Shown: positions 1 to 12,127 of the stretch, one piece after another
Position numbering within the stretch: the stretch's first letter is position 1
Layout of the letters: each line of letters begins with the position of its first letter
Origin: Cantharellus purpuraceus
Lineage: Eukaryota; Basidiomycota; Agaricomycetes; Cantharellales; Hydnaceae
Assembly (NCBI GenBank): GCA_025174535.1
Contig: JALBUN010000023.1
Location: 3,162,001-3,226,000, forward strand
Length of the DNA: 64,000 nucleotides
Direction: 5' to 3'
Position numbers and translations under genes: made by a program
Notes under the pieces: model-generated
Seen by the model: the letters and a program-made list of their open reading frames with translations, nothing else
What the model was told of the DNA's origin: nothing
The model's database searches: none

Positions 1-747
1 ACTACGACCTCGCTTCGCAACGTGACGGTTGCTACAGAGTCCGACGAGTACTACTACGAGATCGTCACGCCCAAGTGGGATGCTTTGAACACAAAGGTTC
101 GAAGATTAGATCTCGATTCAGGGAAAATGTTGCCGGTTGCAGAGATGAAGAAGGAAGCTGGTATCTCGCAGTATACGGGCTTACGGTTCATAAATCCTGA
201 AAAGGAAGAAACCGAGTTTATCCCCCCAGAGCAGTTTCTGTCGGAAGAAGATGGCAGGAAGATGTCAGCATTGTTTTTGCTTTTTGGGATCAGGAAATAT
301 TCTGTGACTCAATTGGCGTTTTTACAGGCTAGGTAGCTTTGTTGGACAAGATGGTAAACATTATCAGTGGCGAGAAGCGAAGGGATCAATAGAGGTAAGC
401 GCATTCAGAAGCCCAGCTTGAGCGATCTGAGCATGATGCATGACGGTTCACGCCGTGTAGCTCGTGGGAGCTGACAACCCAAAAGGCAAAACCCTGGCCG
501 TGAGTGTTCTTGTCAACACGTCACAAAAACGTACTAAGCGTTGTCATTTAGCGTTTCCATAAGCACCATCGCCATCTAGGGGTGCTTCGCATGTCAGAGA
601 AGCCGTATTTAGACGTCGATATGGAGCTAGCTGGGTCGATGACTGCTCTTATAGGTTCGTCTTGAGTCTTTCTCTGCGTCCTGGGATATGAACAAATTAA
701 TTTATACAGTGAGCTTTTTGCTTGCTGAGGGAAAACGACGTCAATGA
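1..747 (+). CDS. DUF6593-domain protein, 5' end outside window
   Basis: Small basidiomycete-specific protein of unknown function; at least 169 residues are encoded here. The model joins 1-263, 328-394, 461-499, 552-654 and 710-747, all with GT-AG introns of 50-66 bp and frame kept throughout. The segments read in order as a beta-rich domain with FVGQDGKHYQWR after the first intron, LVGADNPKGKTLA in the third exon and a C-terminus IVSFLLAEGKRRQ before TGA. The GQDG.xYxW core and the hydrophobic SFLLAE tail are what I associate with DUF6593. The frame is open at base 1, so the true start lies upstream; the GTG at 22 is not taken as a start. Family assignment is from memory of the motif pattern; the gene structure is better supported than the name. 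Confidence 0.7.
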
Positions 748-1323
748 GGGTATCTACTGCCAGCTTGAGGTCTGATTGCTGCTTTATGTTATGTTTATAC
801 CTTATATGTCTCGGACTTTCTTTGAAATAGATGTTGAGTTTCATATTAGGTGGTGGCAACAGAAATGACAGTGCGATCGACAGCAGTGAACAGACATATG
901 AAGACAATATACCTTGACGTGTCGTTGGCGCAGGTGCTATATTGCAAATGCTGGGACATGGGCACAAACCGATGAAAGCTTCGATACTGTCGTATGCCCG
1001 GGCAGGCAGTTGAGAAAGAGATCTTCTAGGAATGCTGTCAACCTGACATCAGAGTCAGCGATATACAAAGAGGACCAATGTACACGCTTTGGAAGAATAG
1101 GTGACTTGACTTAAGCTCTGGCGGAAGGTCAGCGTAATATCCCTAAATAAACCCAGATCCCACGCTGTAATGGTGATCACGAGTTCTCGAGTGAATTTGG
1201 GGAATTATATGATTGTAATAAAAGTCTTGTTCATGAACTTGCACATGAATAAGTCCAGGAAGTTGAAGACGACCACACGCCTACACGCGCCCCTTTCCAC
1301 AATTTTGTCCAAATAGCAGGACA
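748..1323. other. intergenic / promoter of the Per1-like gene
   Basis: About 0.58 kb between the DUF6593 stop and the Per1-like start. Short open frames occur on both strands but none has splice-consistent continuation or a recognisable motif. It presumably holds the terminator of the upstream gene and the promoter of the downstream one; no clear regulatory element could be singled out. Confidence 0.5.
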
Positions 1324-2404
1324 ATGACGCGAGGTGCTGCAGCGGTGTTGCTCTTTTCCTGTTTATTGCTACCCTCAGTAACCCTAGCTTCCTCAGGAGA
1401 TCGGGCTGCCGTGTTTCAAGCATGCGTCTCACGTTGCGAGCAGCAGATATGCTACCCTCCCAAGGGACCCGTGACCCTACCGTTGGCTCTTCGCCTCACA
1501 CGATGGACCTGCACAGGCGAATGCCAATACACGTGCATGCACGCCATCACAGACTACGCCATATCTACCCGTGACTATGTGCACCAATACTACGGAAAAT
1601 GGCCCTTTTGGAGATTTGCAGGCATGCAAGAGCCTGCATCTGTTCTGTTCTCGGTTTTAAACCTTTGCGCTCATATTCGCGGCCTTAGAACGGCTAATCG
1701 AGTGATTCCCAGTAGTCACCCTATCAAAATATTTTATGTGGGTTGGGGTTTCGTCAATGTGAATGCTTGGGTTTGGTCGGTCGTATTCCATACTCGGGGT
1801 ACTGTTACTCTTCTTCAGTCAGACGCCTACGAAATTGACCATCCAGTCAGATACTCCAGCAACCGAAAAGCTTGATTATTTCTCCGCCGGATTAGCGATT
1901 CTTTATTCTTTATTCTACACCATCGTTCGTCTCTTCCATTTGTACACCCCACCACAGCAACGTCTGGTTATATCCCATCCCTCAGCCCCAAGGTCTCTTT
2001 TACAAATATCATGGGGCGTGATTTGTCTGCTGGCTTATCTCTTTCATGTCTCTTACTTGACTCTCCTACCTCGGTTTGATTATACCTACAATATGGCGGC
2101 AAATCTTGTTATCGGCATCCTGCATAACCTCTTCTGGACCACATACTCCTTTCCTTCCTCTCGCATGCGTCCATTCCCTCTCCGTTCACCTGGTTATCGT
2201 CCCAAGCATGCGTACAAAGCCGTGCTGTTTGCCGTTCTTACCACGTTTGCTACGGCTCTTGAACTGTTCGACTTTCCACCCTGGTGGCGAATCATTGATG
2301 CACATGCGCTTTGGCATCTTTCAACGGTACCGATAGTGTCTTTCTGGTGGTCTTTCCTCATCAGCGATGCTCTTGACGAGGGCTGGAGGGGCGGGAAGGC
2401 TTAA
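1324..2404 (+). CDS. PER1: Per1/PGAP3-like GPI-anchor lipid remodelling protein
   Basis: Predicted ER multi-pass protein of 342 residues, joining 1324-1798 and 1851-2404 (52-bp intron; junction gives VFHTRDTPATEKLDY). Per1/PGAP3 family members remove an acyl chain from the lipid of GPI anchors during remodelling in the ER. Seen here: an N-terminal signal peptide (residues about 1-22), a lumenal cysteine-rich stretch with CVSRCEQQIC and CTGECQYTCMH, a KWPFWRF segment, several hydrophobic helices, and a C-terminal DALWHLSTVP motif with the conserved His, ending in DEGWRGGKA. Length and motif order match the fungal family. The start is the first ATG in frame, directly preceding the signal peptide. 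Catalytic chemistry is inferred from the family. Confidence 0.88.
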
Positions 2405-3018
2405 TCAGGTGGTCGTGACTCTTGATAAATATGCCTGCTATATGTAGGTGTCAATCGGATCAGTTGAAATGTGAGTGAATGTTTACCTGTGCGTACCAGA
2501 ACGAAGTGGAATTCTGCTAAAGTGGAGCTTCTACCTATTAACTTATTGACCCGTGCCGCTACTCACCACCCTGCCAGTGGAAGAGAGTAGGCGCCAGCGC
2601 CATTGTTCGATCTAGTTCTGGCGGTGTATTGTGGTAGACTCTTCCTCAATCGTGCATTTTTTGGAGATTGGGGGTACTAGAATAAATTAGTCGAGCTTAC
2701 ACTAAGCATCAGCTCGATTTCGAAACTCCGCGTGGTTGAACTTCCGCATGGCCAATCCTTGTGCTGCATTCGTCACAGTATCCTCATATTTCTAAATTGT
2801 ACTATTACTCCTAGATTGGCAAAATCCTTCAAGCGTTGCGTTGCAAACGCGTTGACTTTAACGCCTCATCGGCATCATTACCCTATGCCACTTCGTTGGT
2901 AGGTACAGGATATTCGTTTTTCCTGTTCATATTGACCAACTGGCCCGATCTGAAATGTTTTAAATAATCTATGAATGTCGTAGGATTGAGAAATCATTCA
3001 ACACGTGGCATCATCACC
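2405..3018. other. intergenic / promoter of the histone deacetylase
   Basis: 0.6 kb without a supported gene. A GAATAAATTAG-like stretch near 2680-2690 might belong to 3'-end formation of the Per1-like gene. The rest is taken as promoter and 5' leader of the downstream deacetylase. Confidence 0.4.
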
Positions 3019-4904
3019 ATGGTTCGTGCAAGTAGAAGCGTCACGTTTTCCTCGAAATCACATTTCTTGGACTCTGAGGCACCTGGGATTGCTCAACCAA
3101 TTACTGAGAGAATAACTGTACGTGCCCATGTGTTAAATTATCAACTTTCTCAATCTGCTGCTTAGCCTCATTCTCGCCCAATCGTTTCCTACTACTTCCC
3201 AAAAGGAGTAGGAGAGTATCACTATGGGGTGTGTACTCACATGTCATGAATTTGATATATTGTCAAACTTCTGCGTTATCAGGAGCTACATCCTATGAAA
3301 CCGTATAGACTCACTCTCACGAATGCACTGGTGCTAGGTTATGGCCTCGACAAACAAATACATAATTTTTTCAGCCCTCGGCCAGCCACACAAGCTGAAC
3401 TAGAAGCTTATCACGATGCAGATTACATTGATTTTCTATCCAGGTTTTACAGCAATAGCATGCAATGTCATTGTACTAACCTTTTTTCAACATAGGGTAT
3501 CTCCTGCACGGGAGGGCGAGCTCAAGGCTCTGGTGGAACAGTTCAACTGTGTTGAGGACTGTCCTGTGTTCTCAGAAATGTATGATTTTTGTCGACAATA
3601 TGCTGGGGCGTCTTTGGCAGGTGCACGAAGGCTCTCACTTGGGCACACTGATATCGCCATCAACTGGTCAGGGGGCCTCCATCATGCCAAACGTGGGGAG
3701 GCAAGTGGCTTTTGTTACGTCAATGACATAGTACTTGCCATTTTAGAACTCCTCAGGTGAGAATGATAGAGTTCTCTCGGCAATTGGCATGATCATACTC
3801 GCCTGATCTAGATATCACCCTCGGGTGCTGTACATCGATATCGATATACATCATGGCGATGGTGTCGAGTTAGCGTTTTGGCAATCCAACAGAGTAATGA
3901 CGGTTTCATTCCACAAGTATAATGGCGACTTCTTTCCAGGGACGGGAAAGCTGAACGATAATGGCAATGGTGTCGGAAAACACTTCTGCCTCAACGTGCC
4001 TCTGCGAGATGGGATTGACGACGAGTCTTATCTTACTCTATTTAAAACAGTAATCGAAGACACAGTTACTTCCTTCCGGCCTACTTCTATTGTCCTGCAA
4101 TGCGGCGCCGACTCTCTTGGTTGTGATCGGCTTGGGGCGTTCAATCTATCCATTGCAGCTCACGGAGAATGCGTTAACTTCGTCCGGAAGTTTAATGTGC
4201 CACTTCTCATCCTTGGTGGTGGTGGATACACCATTCACAATGTGAGCCGCTGTTGGACCTACGAGACGTCAGTTTTAGTAGGTGCCGCAGTCCCCGACGA
4301 CCTACCTCCCACGCCATATGACTCCTTCTTTGCACCTGACTACAAGCTTCATCCAAAAATTGTAACCAAGGTGGAGAACTTGAACACACCCGCTTCTTTG
4401 CAGAAGATAACAATCGGAATTCGCAATAAGTTGCGATACTTGCAAGGTGCGCCCAGCGTGCAGATGCAGGAAATACCTCCCGATCTCGCCGGATGGTTGG
4501 AGGAAGAGGAGAGAAATGCTGAAGAAAGGGACGAAGAAAGGGGGGCGAGAAGTGTTGGCGAAGCACATTCGGATCGGCATCATGCCCCCAACGAATTTTA
4601 TGATGGAGAGGCGGACGTTGACAAAGATGAAGACAGCCTCACCTCACAAGGCCGAGGCGGAATTACCGCAAAACGGAGAGCTGGAAGACGTAGCAAAGGT
4701 CCCCGAACACCAGTGCCTCCTCGTGAAGAGGAGGAAGCCGGAGATGATGCTTCAACTTCAACACTGGCAACCACAGAACAAGTTTCACAACGAGGTAAGA
4801 GGGGAAGAGGAAAGGGACGTAATCGTGGTCGTGGTCGTGGCAGGAACAAAGAAGCGGCTGAACAAGGCACTCCAGGCGAGCCTGAGGAGGAGGCTGAAGT
4901 ATGA
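3019..4904 (+). CDS. HOS2: class I histone deacetylase, Hos2-like, with a long charged tail
   Basis: Zinc-dependent lysine deacetylase of 558 residues from five exons: 3019-3117, 3166-3228, 3283-3443, 3496-3756, 3812-4904. All motifs are present: [14 protein letters not shown] then HPMKP, GLHHAKR (His170-His171), [11 protein letters not shown] (zinc ligands Asp206 and His208), [12 protein letters not shown] (zinc ligand Asp295) and LGGGGYT (Tyr334). [12 protein letters not shown] and AHGECVNFV look closer to Hos2 than to Rpd3, but that choice is a judgement. In other fungi Hos2 acts in Set3-type complexes. After the catalytic domain (about residue 420) comes an acidic Glu-rich linker, then Arg/Gly/Lys repeats ([14 protein letters not shown]) and an acidic end. 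The start at 3019 has a strong context (CACCATGG); an in-frame ATG at 2971 would add 16 residues. It converges on the next gene, with stops about 100 bp apart. Confidence 0.9.
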
Positions 4905-5005
4905 TGGTTGTCTGTGAATGCTCTGTCTGTTTCTTTTTTTCTTCTTGGATAGTAATTCTGTATTGGATTCTGTGATGTATCAGATACAAGAAGGTTCAAG
5001 CGTTA

Positions 5006-8000
5006 CTAGACGCCATGGAGTCTTTCCGCCATTGCTCTCTCATAGCCCCTCTGCTCAGCTAAAGAAAGCTGTTTGGCCAGCTCTAAGTCCCGCTGGAAAG
5101 TCTGTTCCTCCAAGTCATTATCATCCTGTCGTGATGCGGCACTGTGTACCAACTCTGACCCATCCTGGATATTGGAGGACGGTGTCCTGAGAGGTGAGGT
5201 AGATGTAGAACTAGATGTCGCAGAGTTGTCAAAGACTTGGAAATGGTCCTCTTCCATCGCTGCCTTAGCAGCATCCATGAGCCCTTTCTTTCTTTGCCTC
5301 AATACTTCAGGAGTTGTCGTAACTTTGAATTTGGCCACAATTTTCTGTCGTTCCTCCTCACTGCTCTTGTCAAAGTCTTCAACGCCGTCTGCCACACGGG
5401 TCGATCGTTGCTGAGAGACTTGTTTGCGAGCCCAGGTCCTCTGACCTGATTTCCAAGCGCCATGGATAGGATACGCCACGACACCAAGGACACCCGCAGC
5501 GGGCCGCATGGTGGCATTGACCCCTGTCGCAAAAATCAACTTATGAACAAAACGTCATAGATGAAATTACAGCTTCTTCCAGCGCCTTTGAGTGCGCCTT
5601 TGAAACCCTGTCAATAGCTATGATTAGACAGATACTGTGGTATGAAGAATGGCAACTGACCTCCTTTCTTGCGCCCTGCAATGGTTCTGTCACGAGACCT
5701 GTGATCCCATCCCAGTAACCGTGGAACAAAGCCTATTTTAACGTAAGAGAAAGATGGTGATAAGGTGCCTCTCGAACGCACTCGACCTCCCGCTTTCACT
5801 CCGCTGCCAAAATCAGTGACACGCTCAGGTTCTCGAACATCGGAACCGTACAGCCTGGGAGCATTGTGAAACCCCTCATGAACAGACGTAATAATTTTCA
5901 TGATGCCTAGAATCGTTATGATCAACCCTGAGGTCTGAAAATATATCGTGCAATATACCTAAGGGTATTGCCGTGGTAGTGTTGATGATCCCCTTCCCTG
6001 GATTACTGTCAAATAATGTCAGGCAAGTGGAAACAGTTGAGTTGTGATGTTCTAACGTAAAGATTTTGGCGATTCCCGCGTAGTAATTTGTTATAGTCCC
6101 TTTGTCATACTCAGCATGGAGTATTATAAGTGATGTCACAGCTAGCTCACAGAAAATCGCAGAACCGCCTCCAGTGACAGGGTCTGTGATGTCCCTGTCG
6201 CAAGCATACTCCTTTGGCCCTGTAAAACGATATCGGGAGGTTAACTCAGAAAGTCATTTAAAAACCTACGGTGGGGATCAAGCTTGGCCAAGTCCAGTAA
6301 TTTTGCGTTTGCCAGTGTCTGAGCGGCAAATGCACTAAGTTTAAGGCACTGATGAAATGCGAGTGAATATCGATGACCGACTCATAACAGAAGTATTGAC
6401 CAGATCCAAGGAAAACCAAACTGCAACACGGGAGGTGTCCAAGTCACACCTGGAACTGTGAGTCAATAAAAGAGCTCATGGAGCAGTGCTAGGGTAACCC
6501 ACCGCATGTTAAGCAAAGGCAGGTGCCTGTTGAATGAGTCAACACCGGCAGCTATCCCATCCTAGTTGATATGCATGAGATTATACTTGCAGATGGGCAA
6601 GATAATTGTGACCTCTTCTCGTATTTGCTTCCCCAGACGTTCTGCAGCAGCTCGCACTCCGGGAGAATTGGCAAAGTGAATCGCCTGAGTCAGGTTGTCC
6701 ACATTTAGTCGCGAAGCTGTAATTGGCTCTGGACCGGCTCCAGCAGCATGTACCATCATTCCCCAAAATGGTTGATCTCCAAAGAACGGCACGATTATAG
6801 TCGGTTTTCCCATACGAAGACCAATGGCAGTTGTCCCCGCACCACCATGGTGACAGACGAGAGACACTTTGGTGAAAAGCCAGTCATGCGGGACATTTCC
6901 TAGTATGAACACGTTTTTAGGTATAGCACTTCCGCCGAGACCACCCCAGCCTGAAGAAATGAGAGCCCGCACGCCGGCTTTCTCCACGGCATCAAGGATT
7001 GTTTCTATGCAGATTCGTTGAGCAGGTCAAAGGGACGTTATATGGAGGCTTACTTGTCATAGCAACGGGATCCTCGACCGTCACAGATCCAAACCTGACG
7101 GATGGTCATCACAATGAGGTATTTTATAAGATGAGAGGCAAACTAACCCGATGTATATAGGTGGAGGGCCCGCCGAAAGGAAAGAATCAAGCGCCGCCTC
7201 GGGAGCGTAATTTGTTACGAGCTCGAGGAAATAGAACCCAACGAGGTCTGGCAAAATCATCAGCTATAGATATCCAGGACATCCATTACATCATATTAAC
7301 GAACCAATATGGTTCACCCAGTCTTGTGGCTTGGGGATAAGGGAGGGGCTTACACAGTACGTCCAGGGTATGCGTAAACGGTCTGTAATGCCTGGTCCAG
7401 AGAGTAACGAAAGAGGCTCTAGACCAAGAGTCTTCGAACGAAAGCTATTGATCACGTCTCCTAGCCTAGATCCCCCTGGGTTAGACGTCTATTTGATAGC
7501 CAAGATACGTGCTCGACACACCCTTGCCAGGTCATTATATCGGCAAGCGGATAGCTAAGGTAATTGGTGAGCCCACGTTCCGCGTTCGATTGTGCCACGT
7601 TCACGAGTGGGTGAGGAAACGCGGTAGTGGCACACCTTGTGTGAGGCGGGTTAGAAAGAGATACAGTTCATCCCAGGTTTTGTACATACCAAGGCATCGC
7701 TTAAGTCCTAGGTGAGTTTAGACGGCATTACAGCAGATATACACGCACTGAATGAGAGCAAGAGCGGAATTCCCAATGCTTCCGCACAATGAACGTGCGC
7801 AAAGCTCGGGGGATTAGCTATTATGGCGTCAGCAGCGAAGCTCCGTCCTGATTCATCGTCAGGCTCATAACAAGATCTCCAGCAGCCATCAAGAATCTGG
7901 AAATCTATCAACAACGTATAGATGTGCAAGAGAGATAACTCTTGCTTCCGCGATCATCTTGCGCTTTCGGCCAATATCGCCATTGAGCAGACTATCCACC

Positions 8001-8751
8001 CCAGGAATGAGGCCAGGATCTTTAGGCACACAGCATGCAGTGAAACGATTGAAACCATAAAGGCAAACTTACTCTTGACCATATAACTCATTAAGTCTTT
8101 GGGGTCTCCACCAATGTTAAAGAATTCCAAGCTTGCTTCTTTGACAAAGGATCGAAACATTTCATGCGTCGCTACCCTAACACGATGACCGCATCGCACC
8201 AGTCTTTTTCCGAGAGCAAGGAATGGCTGTATATCCCCTGTGCCAGAAATGCGATTTCCCTTCTGAATGGCAGAGGAAAAGTCGAATCATCAGCGTACCT
8301 CGACTTCCTACAATCATTACAACAATGTTGATGCGAGGAGGGTTCTCATAATCTATGCTATCAAGCGCAAACTCCTTGACAGGATTAGCGTGATCCTGGG
8401 GCAGATCTGGTAGCTTGTTCCTAAGGTCTAACGAGATAGAAATTCTGCCATCTGGCGTGACGTGTGCAAAAGAAGTGAGTCCTTTCCCCATTACTTTATA
8501 TTCCGCGTATTCTACAAGCATAAGATCCTTTGGTAAAACTGACATACGATGCATGGAGGAATATCGGCTGGCAGCTCACTTGTCCCACCCGGTGACTCGA
8601 AGTCGACAGAGACTCTCATGACGTCGTCTGACGATCCACCGAGGTTAGCGTCTTCAGATAGAACGAGCTTTTCGTCCTCAACAACCTGCATGTGGTAGGG
8701 TGCGGGCATGATAGTAGAAGAAGCGAGGATGGAACCAGGCCCCAAGGCCAT
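5006..8751 (-). CDS. GT1-family UDP-glycosyltransferase, sterol glucosyltransferase-like, with C-terminal extension
   Basis: Large intron-rich enzyme related to sterol 3-beta-glucosyltransferases (Atg26 type), which transfer glucose from UDP-glucose to a sterol. Reading down the minus strand: an N-terminal region (about 8751-8340), the GT28-like N domain ([17 protein letters not shown], then [20 protein letters not shown] at 8300-8050), [19 protein letters not shown] (about 7870-7800), [19 protein letters not shown] (about 7380-7310), the UDP-sugar motif [18 protein letters not shown] (about 6860-6800), and a C-terminal region found in basidiomycete homologues ([34 protein letters not shown]), ending in a coiled, charged tail. 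Resolved 3' exons are 5006-5523, 5571-5607, 5661-5732, 5782-5906 and one starting at 5959. Upstream junctions were not all resolved. The start at 8751 is uncertain (8709 is an in-frame alternative). No PH or GRAM domain is visible, so the substrate is not fixed. Confidence 0.78.
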
Positions 8752-8918
8752 ACATGGTGTTACGACCACGACCACCCACACAATATTGCAGTGAGCCTTA
8801 AAATGTTCTACAATTCGATTGTACAATATCTCTATCCGCTTCCACAGCTGGAAATCCAATTGGATGTCCGTTCACTTATCCCAGATGCTTCTGAGCGCCA
8901 TGAATGTTAAGTTCAATC

Positions 8919-10014
8919 CTACTGCTCTCTCAGTCTTTCTGCCACGACCTCCTTTTTCTTTTGTAACGCTTCGATCTTCTCATCCTTGGTGGCATCATAT
9001 GAGACCACCGTTTGGTTGAAACTATTCGAGGTAAGATTAGACGGGAAATACAGCATCGCCCAATAGCCAGGTTGCTTACGGATTCTCAGGACTCTTCTGA
9101 AATTGTTTATACAGCAAGTCCTGCGCGTATCCGAGCTGTTGTTAGTGGAGAAATAGGGCGAGGCTGAGGGAGAGCAATGACCTTATATTGTTGTAATCGA
9201 AGACCAGGATGCTGCAGCAAGTTATGTAAGGCTGAGCAAAACTCTATGAGACGATCTTGCGCAAGACTGACCTCTTGTTTGGCGATAGGAAGCTCGCGTT
9301 CTTGATATGCCTCAAAGGCAGCCTGGGAATATGTAATGTATGTCTAGTGAACGTCGCTTGAACTGATGGTGTGCGCACCTTGAAACGGCGCTGGAAGGGT
9401 GCGGGAGAGCAATCGATGAGACCCTACACAATCGCTTGAGAAAGAACACGGACCTCAGGATGGCGCTCTAATCCAGCGGCCTGTTGCCCGACGCTAGCTT
9501 TGTCAGATTTGGCGTTTACAACGGTCAAAAGGTCGAGGGCGTCATCGATTCCTGTTGCCTGGAAACTCTCCACGATCTTATCATCTTCGTTCTCTTCAAC
9601 CTTCGCCACCTTTTTTCCAACGTCAGTCAAGCTTCCTCCAGCTGCAATGGCGCTAGGGCCAGCCGGTCCTTGGGACTTTGAAGCTTTCTTCGCCCCGGCC
9701 TTTGGTGCAGCCTTGGCCTTTGGGAGAGCAGCCTCTTCTTCCGCTAGCAAACGAGCATTCTCTGCCTTTCTGGCTGCTTCTGCACGTTTCTTCTCCTCCT
9801 TTGCTTCCTTTGCTTTGCTGGACTTAGCACCCTCATTCCATTCTGCGGCCTCCTTGCGTTCCTAGGACAGGTGGAGCATTTGGCAAACGCTGAAAATAGA
9901 CGGATATTTGATGCTCACTTTCTCGGCTGTTGCAGTATCCTTCTTCTTGTTCTCGTTTTCAGCCTTCTTTGCTCGACCCGCCTCCTTCTTCGCGTTGGCA
10001 CCCTTTGGTGGCAT
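8919..10014 (-). CDS. CCDC124/Oxs1-family coiled-coil protein
   Basis: 246-residue, highly charged homologue of CCDC124, a family whose members (with yeast Lso2) bind ribosomes under stress. Seven exons read in frame: 9919-10014, 9454-9861, 9379-9390 (only 12 nt), 9272-9322, 9182-9211, 9080-9120, 8919-9021. The N-terminus MPPKGANAKKEAGRAKKAE begins a long Lys/Glu/Ala coiled coil (residues 1 to about 100) with a KAKAAPKAGAKKA stretch. The conserved C-terminal block is split over the small exons: HPE, RRFK, AAFEAYQERELPIAKQE, HPGLRLQQYK, then DLLYKQFQKSPENPFNQ. That block is diagnostic. The start is the ATG opening the coiled coil; the next gene starts 119 bp away on the other strand. Confidence 0.92.
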
Positions 10015-10133
10015 GGCTGAATCACAGGTGTGGCGCAAGTGGATCACTGTGGGCGCAACACATGGTCGTCTCACGTGTGTGGAAATACTAGTAACGTTCA
10101 TTCTTTCCCTCCATATTCACCCGCATCTCTGCC
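10015..10133. promoter_or_regulatory. 119-bp divergent promoter (CCDC124 homologue / DUF6699 gene)
   Basis: Only 119 bp separate the two start codons, which point away from each other, so both promoters and 5' leaders must lie here or reach into the flanking genes. No TATA box stands out. Confidence 0.6.
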
Positions 10134-11125
10134 ATGACTGATATCGTAGACAAATGGGCACCGGGTCCCAACTGTGAGTTTCCTCTTCCTGGTCTTGCGA
10201 ATCGTGTTGACCGGCTCTTATACATGACATGATCGTTTCAGATGGTCCCGTTCTCGAACCCACGCACCTATATCTGCTTCAAACCGAACTGGAGCTACAT
10301 CCCATCCTAAAGTGATCTTGCATTCTGACAGATTTAGATAGTCATCCTAATACATTGTTCAGGGGGATGGGTGTACCCAGCTTTGTCTTCAGCTTGGCCA
10401 CTGGTGCGACTGGGATGTTTAATGTCAACGATAGAGAAAGGAATTTACCTTTCACGAAAGCGAATACGAATTTTTTGTATTATCATCCTCATCTGATTGT
10501 TCGCGTTCGACAGAAACGTGAACCAGCAACCTTACCAAGGGTCGCGGAACTTACTATTATTACCCGACTATCTCCATGGTGCACAACCGTACGAAATGAG
10601 TTGGGTGTGACGCTAGAGGACGTATGTGGTCAACTATGGACCGAGTGAGCGTGTTTTGTTTTGTTGCGAACTTCGAAAATCTAAAAGGCTGCAACAGTTA
10701 TGGAGAATGTTTTATCACAGATGCCGAGTGCGTGCTCCTACCTGCTTGTATACTTAAATCTCATGCTGTAAAGATTTGCGAGTATTCCCCCTCGTATTCA
10801 AGAGCAAGTCAAGCGTACAGCCACTGGTAACCAAGGAAATGGAGCTTGGCCACCCTATGCTAGCCCAGCACCTACTCCTGCTGGCATTAGATTTCGACGC
10901 TCAGGTACGCAAACAAGTCACCTCATTAATCTTTGTATTTCACATCGACTGGCGTCTAGATTTCTTAAGGAACATGATGTGCGTCGTTTGAGTCACAGCA
11001 ACCCAAAATTTCTAACATGCTGTCTTTTCAGCTACTTTGATCGCCTCGAAAAGGAAGACACGTATATCAAGCAGCGGCTTGGATTCACAGCATCAAATAT
11101 ATTCGTCATGCATTTAATTTCATGA
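10134..11125 (+). CDS. DUF6699-domain protein
   Basis: Basidiomycete protein of unknown function, 228 residues. Seven exons keep frame: 10134-10173, 10242-10311, 10342-10644, 10698-10727, 10774-10904, 10960-10978, 11032-11125. The domain is recognised from HPHLIVRVRQ, SPWCTTVRNELGVTLEDV, a spliced DYGECFITDAEFASIPPRI block and IQEQVKRTATGNQ, ending with YFDRLEKEDTYIKQRLGF. The third, fifth and sixth introns have ordinary sizes and sites. The second intron (10312-10341) would be only 30 bp; it is needed to avoid an in-frame TGA and keeps frame, but is unusually short. No enzymatic role is known for the family. Confidence 0.78.
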
Positions 11126-11368
11126 CCGTGATATAAATCTTATGTTGGTATCCTTACACGTTTGCTTGGTCCATTTACTTGGAAGTAGGCTGGTTTATTT
11201 TTGCCATGGATATCTCCAAGACATACCAGGAAAGGTCCACTACTCCCAAGTGATAAATTTCTGAGATGACCGAGACATGTTACTGGGAATAAGTCGATTT
11301 ATGCAGAAAGTGCGCACGCAGAAGCTCCACTCCCCTCTGATCATTCCCCCACCTCCACCAGTTGACTC

Positions 11369-12127
11369 CTACGAACCAAATTTACAGTTCGATTTAACAT
11401 GACGCTGCATCGAGTCGCTCCTAGTGATGATGGTACCGCAACGCCGACACGTGATGAGCGCCTTGATCTCTTCCAGCTGTGCCATCGATGTGACAGCGGT
11501 CCCTTCACCAATCGTCATCTTATTCTCTAATATAAGCTTTGCTTCCTTGTTCAAATGGCAGGATCTCCAGTGTCGGCTTGCCTCTTGAGGGGACTTGTTG
11601 ATCTTTCCGCAACGTTTACCGTCCTCAAGAGAAACATATGTGCATTTCTTGGGGAAACACGTCTCCTCACTGGAAGTTCCTGTGTGTCGTTTGCGATCGT
11701 CATGATAAGGCTTGGATCTCCTGGCTGCGCGTTCGCAGGGAACGTTGCGAGTGAGACGACCCGAAGATTTATTGGAAATGTTCACCGCAGCCTGCTGCGT
11801 GTTTGGTGTCTTCATATTCACCCTTTCTTCATGATCTCTGTCAGTTGGTGTGTTCTTGTTCGTGTTCTGCGGACAAGCACTGGTAAGTTAAGTGTTTCCA
11901 CGCTGAAAGTGCTGCCAAAGCGAGTGCAGTTCACTGACATGAGGGTATATTTCAGGTTGTTTAGAAAAGTGACGCATCGCCATGTCCGAATGATCGCTAT
12001 CTTTGAGTGACCCCCAGTCGCACATGAGACGAGCCATGACACTCTCGTAGTCGGGAAAAATCTGTCTGGGTGCCACACAACCTGAGGCAAGGTGCGGGTT
12101 GGGTATTGTAGGATGGATGCCCAGCAT
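11369..12127 (-). CDS. hypothetical protein with two Cys/His pockets
   Basis: Two-exon model, 11939-12127 and 11369-11866, joined by a 72-bp intron with donor gtcagt and acceptor cag; 228 residues. I do not recognise the family. The N-terminal half contains FPDYESVMARLMCDWGS; the middle is basic and Ser/Thr-rich. Two zinc-finger-like segments follow: CTYVSLEDGKRC...HWRSCH, and near the C-terminus CRRCGTIITRSDSMQRH ending ...SNC, a C-x2-C-x12-H-x4-C pattern. A role in nucleic-acid or protein binding is possible but not shown. The start (12127) is the first ATG of a frame open through exon 1; an upstream exon cannot be excluded. Confidence 0.5.

Noticed and set aside
22..336. Complete small protein starting at the GTG at 22
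   Set aside because: The frame is open to base 1 and its continuation requires splicing at 264-327; it is the 5'-partial first visible exon of the DUF6593 gene.
548..967. 139-codon minus frame overlapping the end of the DUF6593 gene
   Set aside because: Overlaps well-supported spliced exons on the plus strand and shows no motif.
4207..4999. Minus-strand frames of 93-133 codons opposite the deacetylase tail
   Set aside because: Antisense shadows of the Arg/Glu-rich coding sequence; no motifs.
9500..9865. 121-codon plus frame rich in Ala/Ser/Phe opposite the CCDC124 homologue
   Set aside because: Complement of a Lys/Ala/Glu coiled coil, which typically stays open in antisense.
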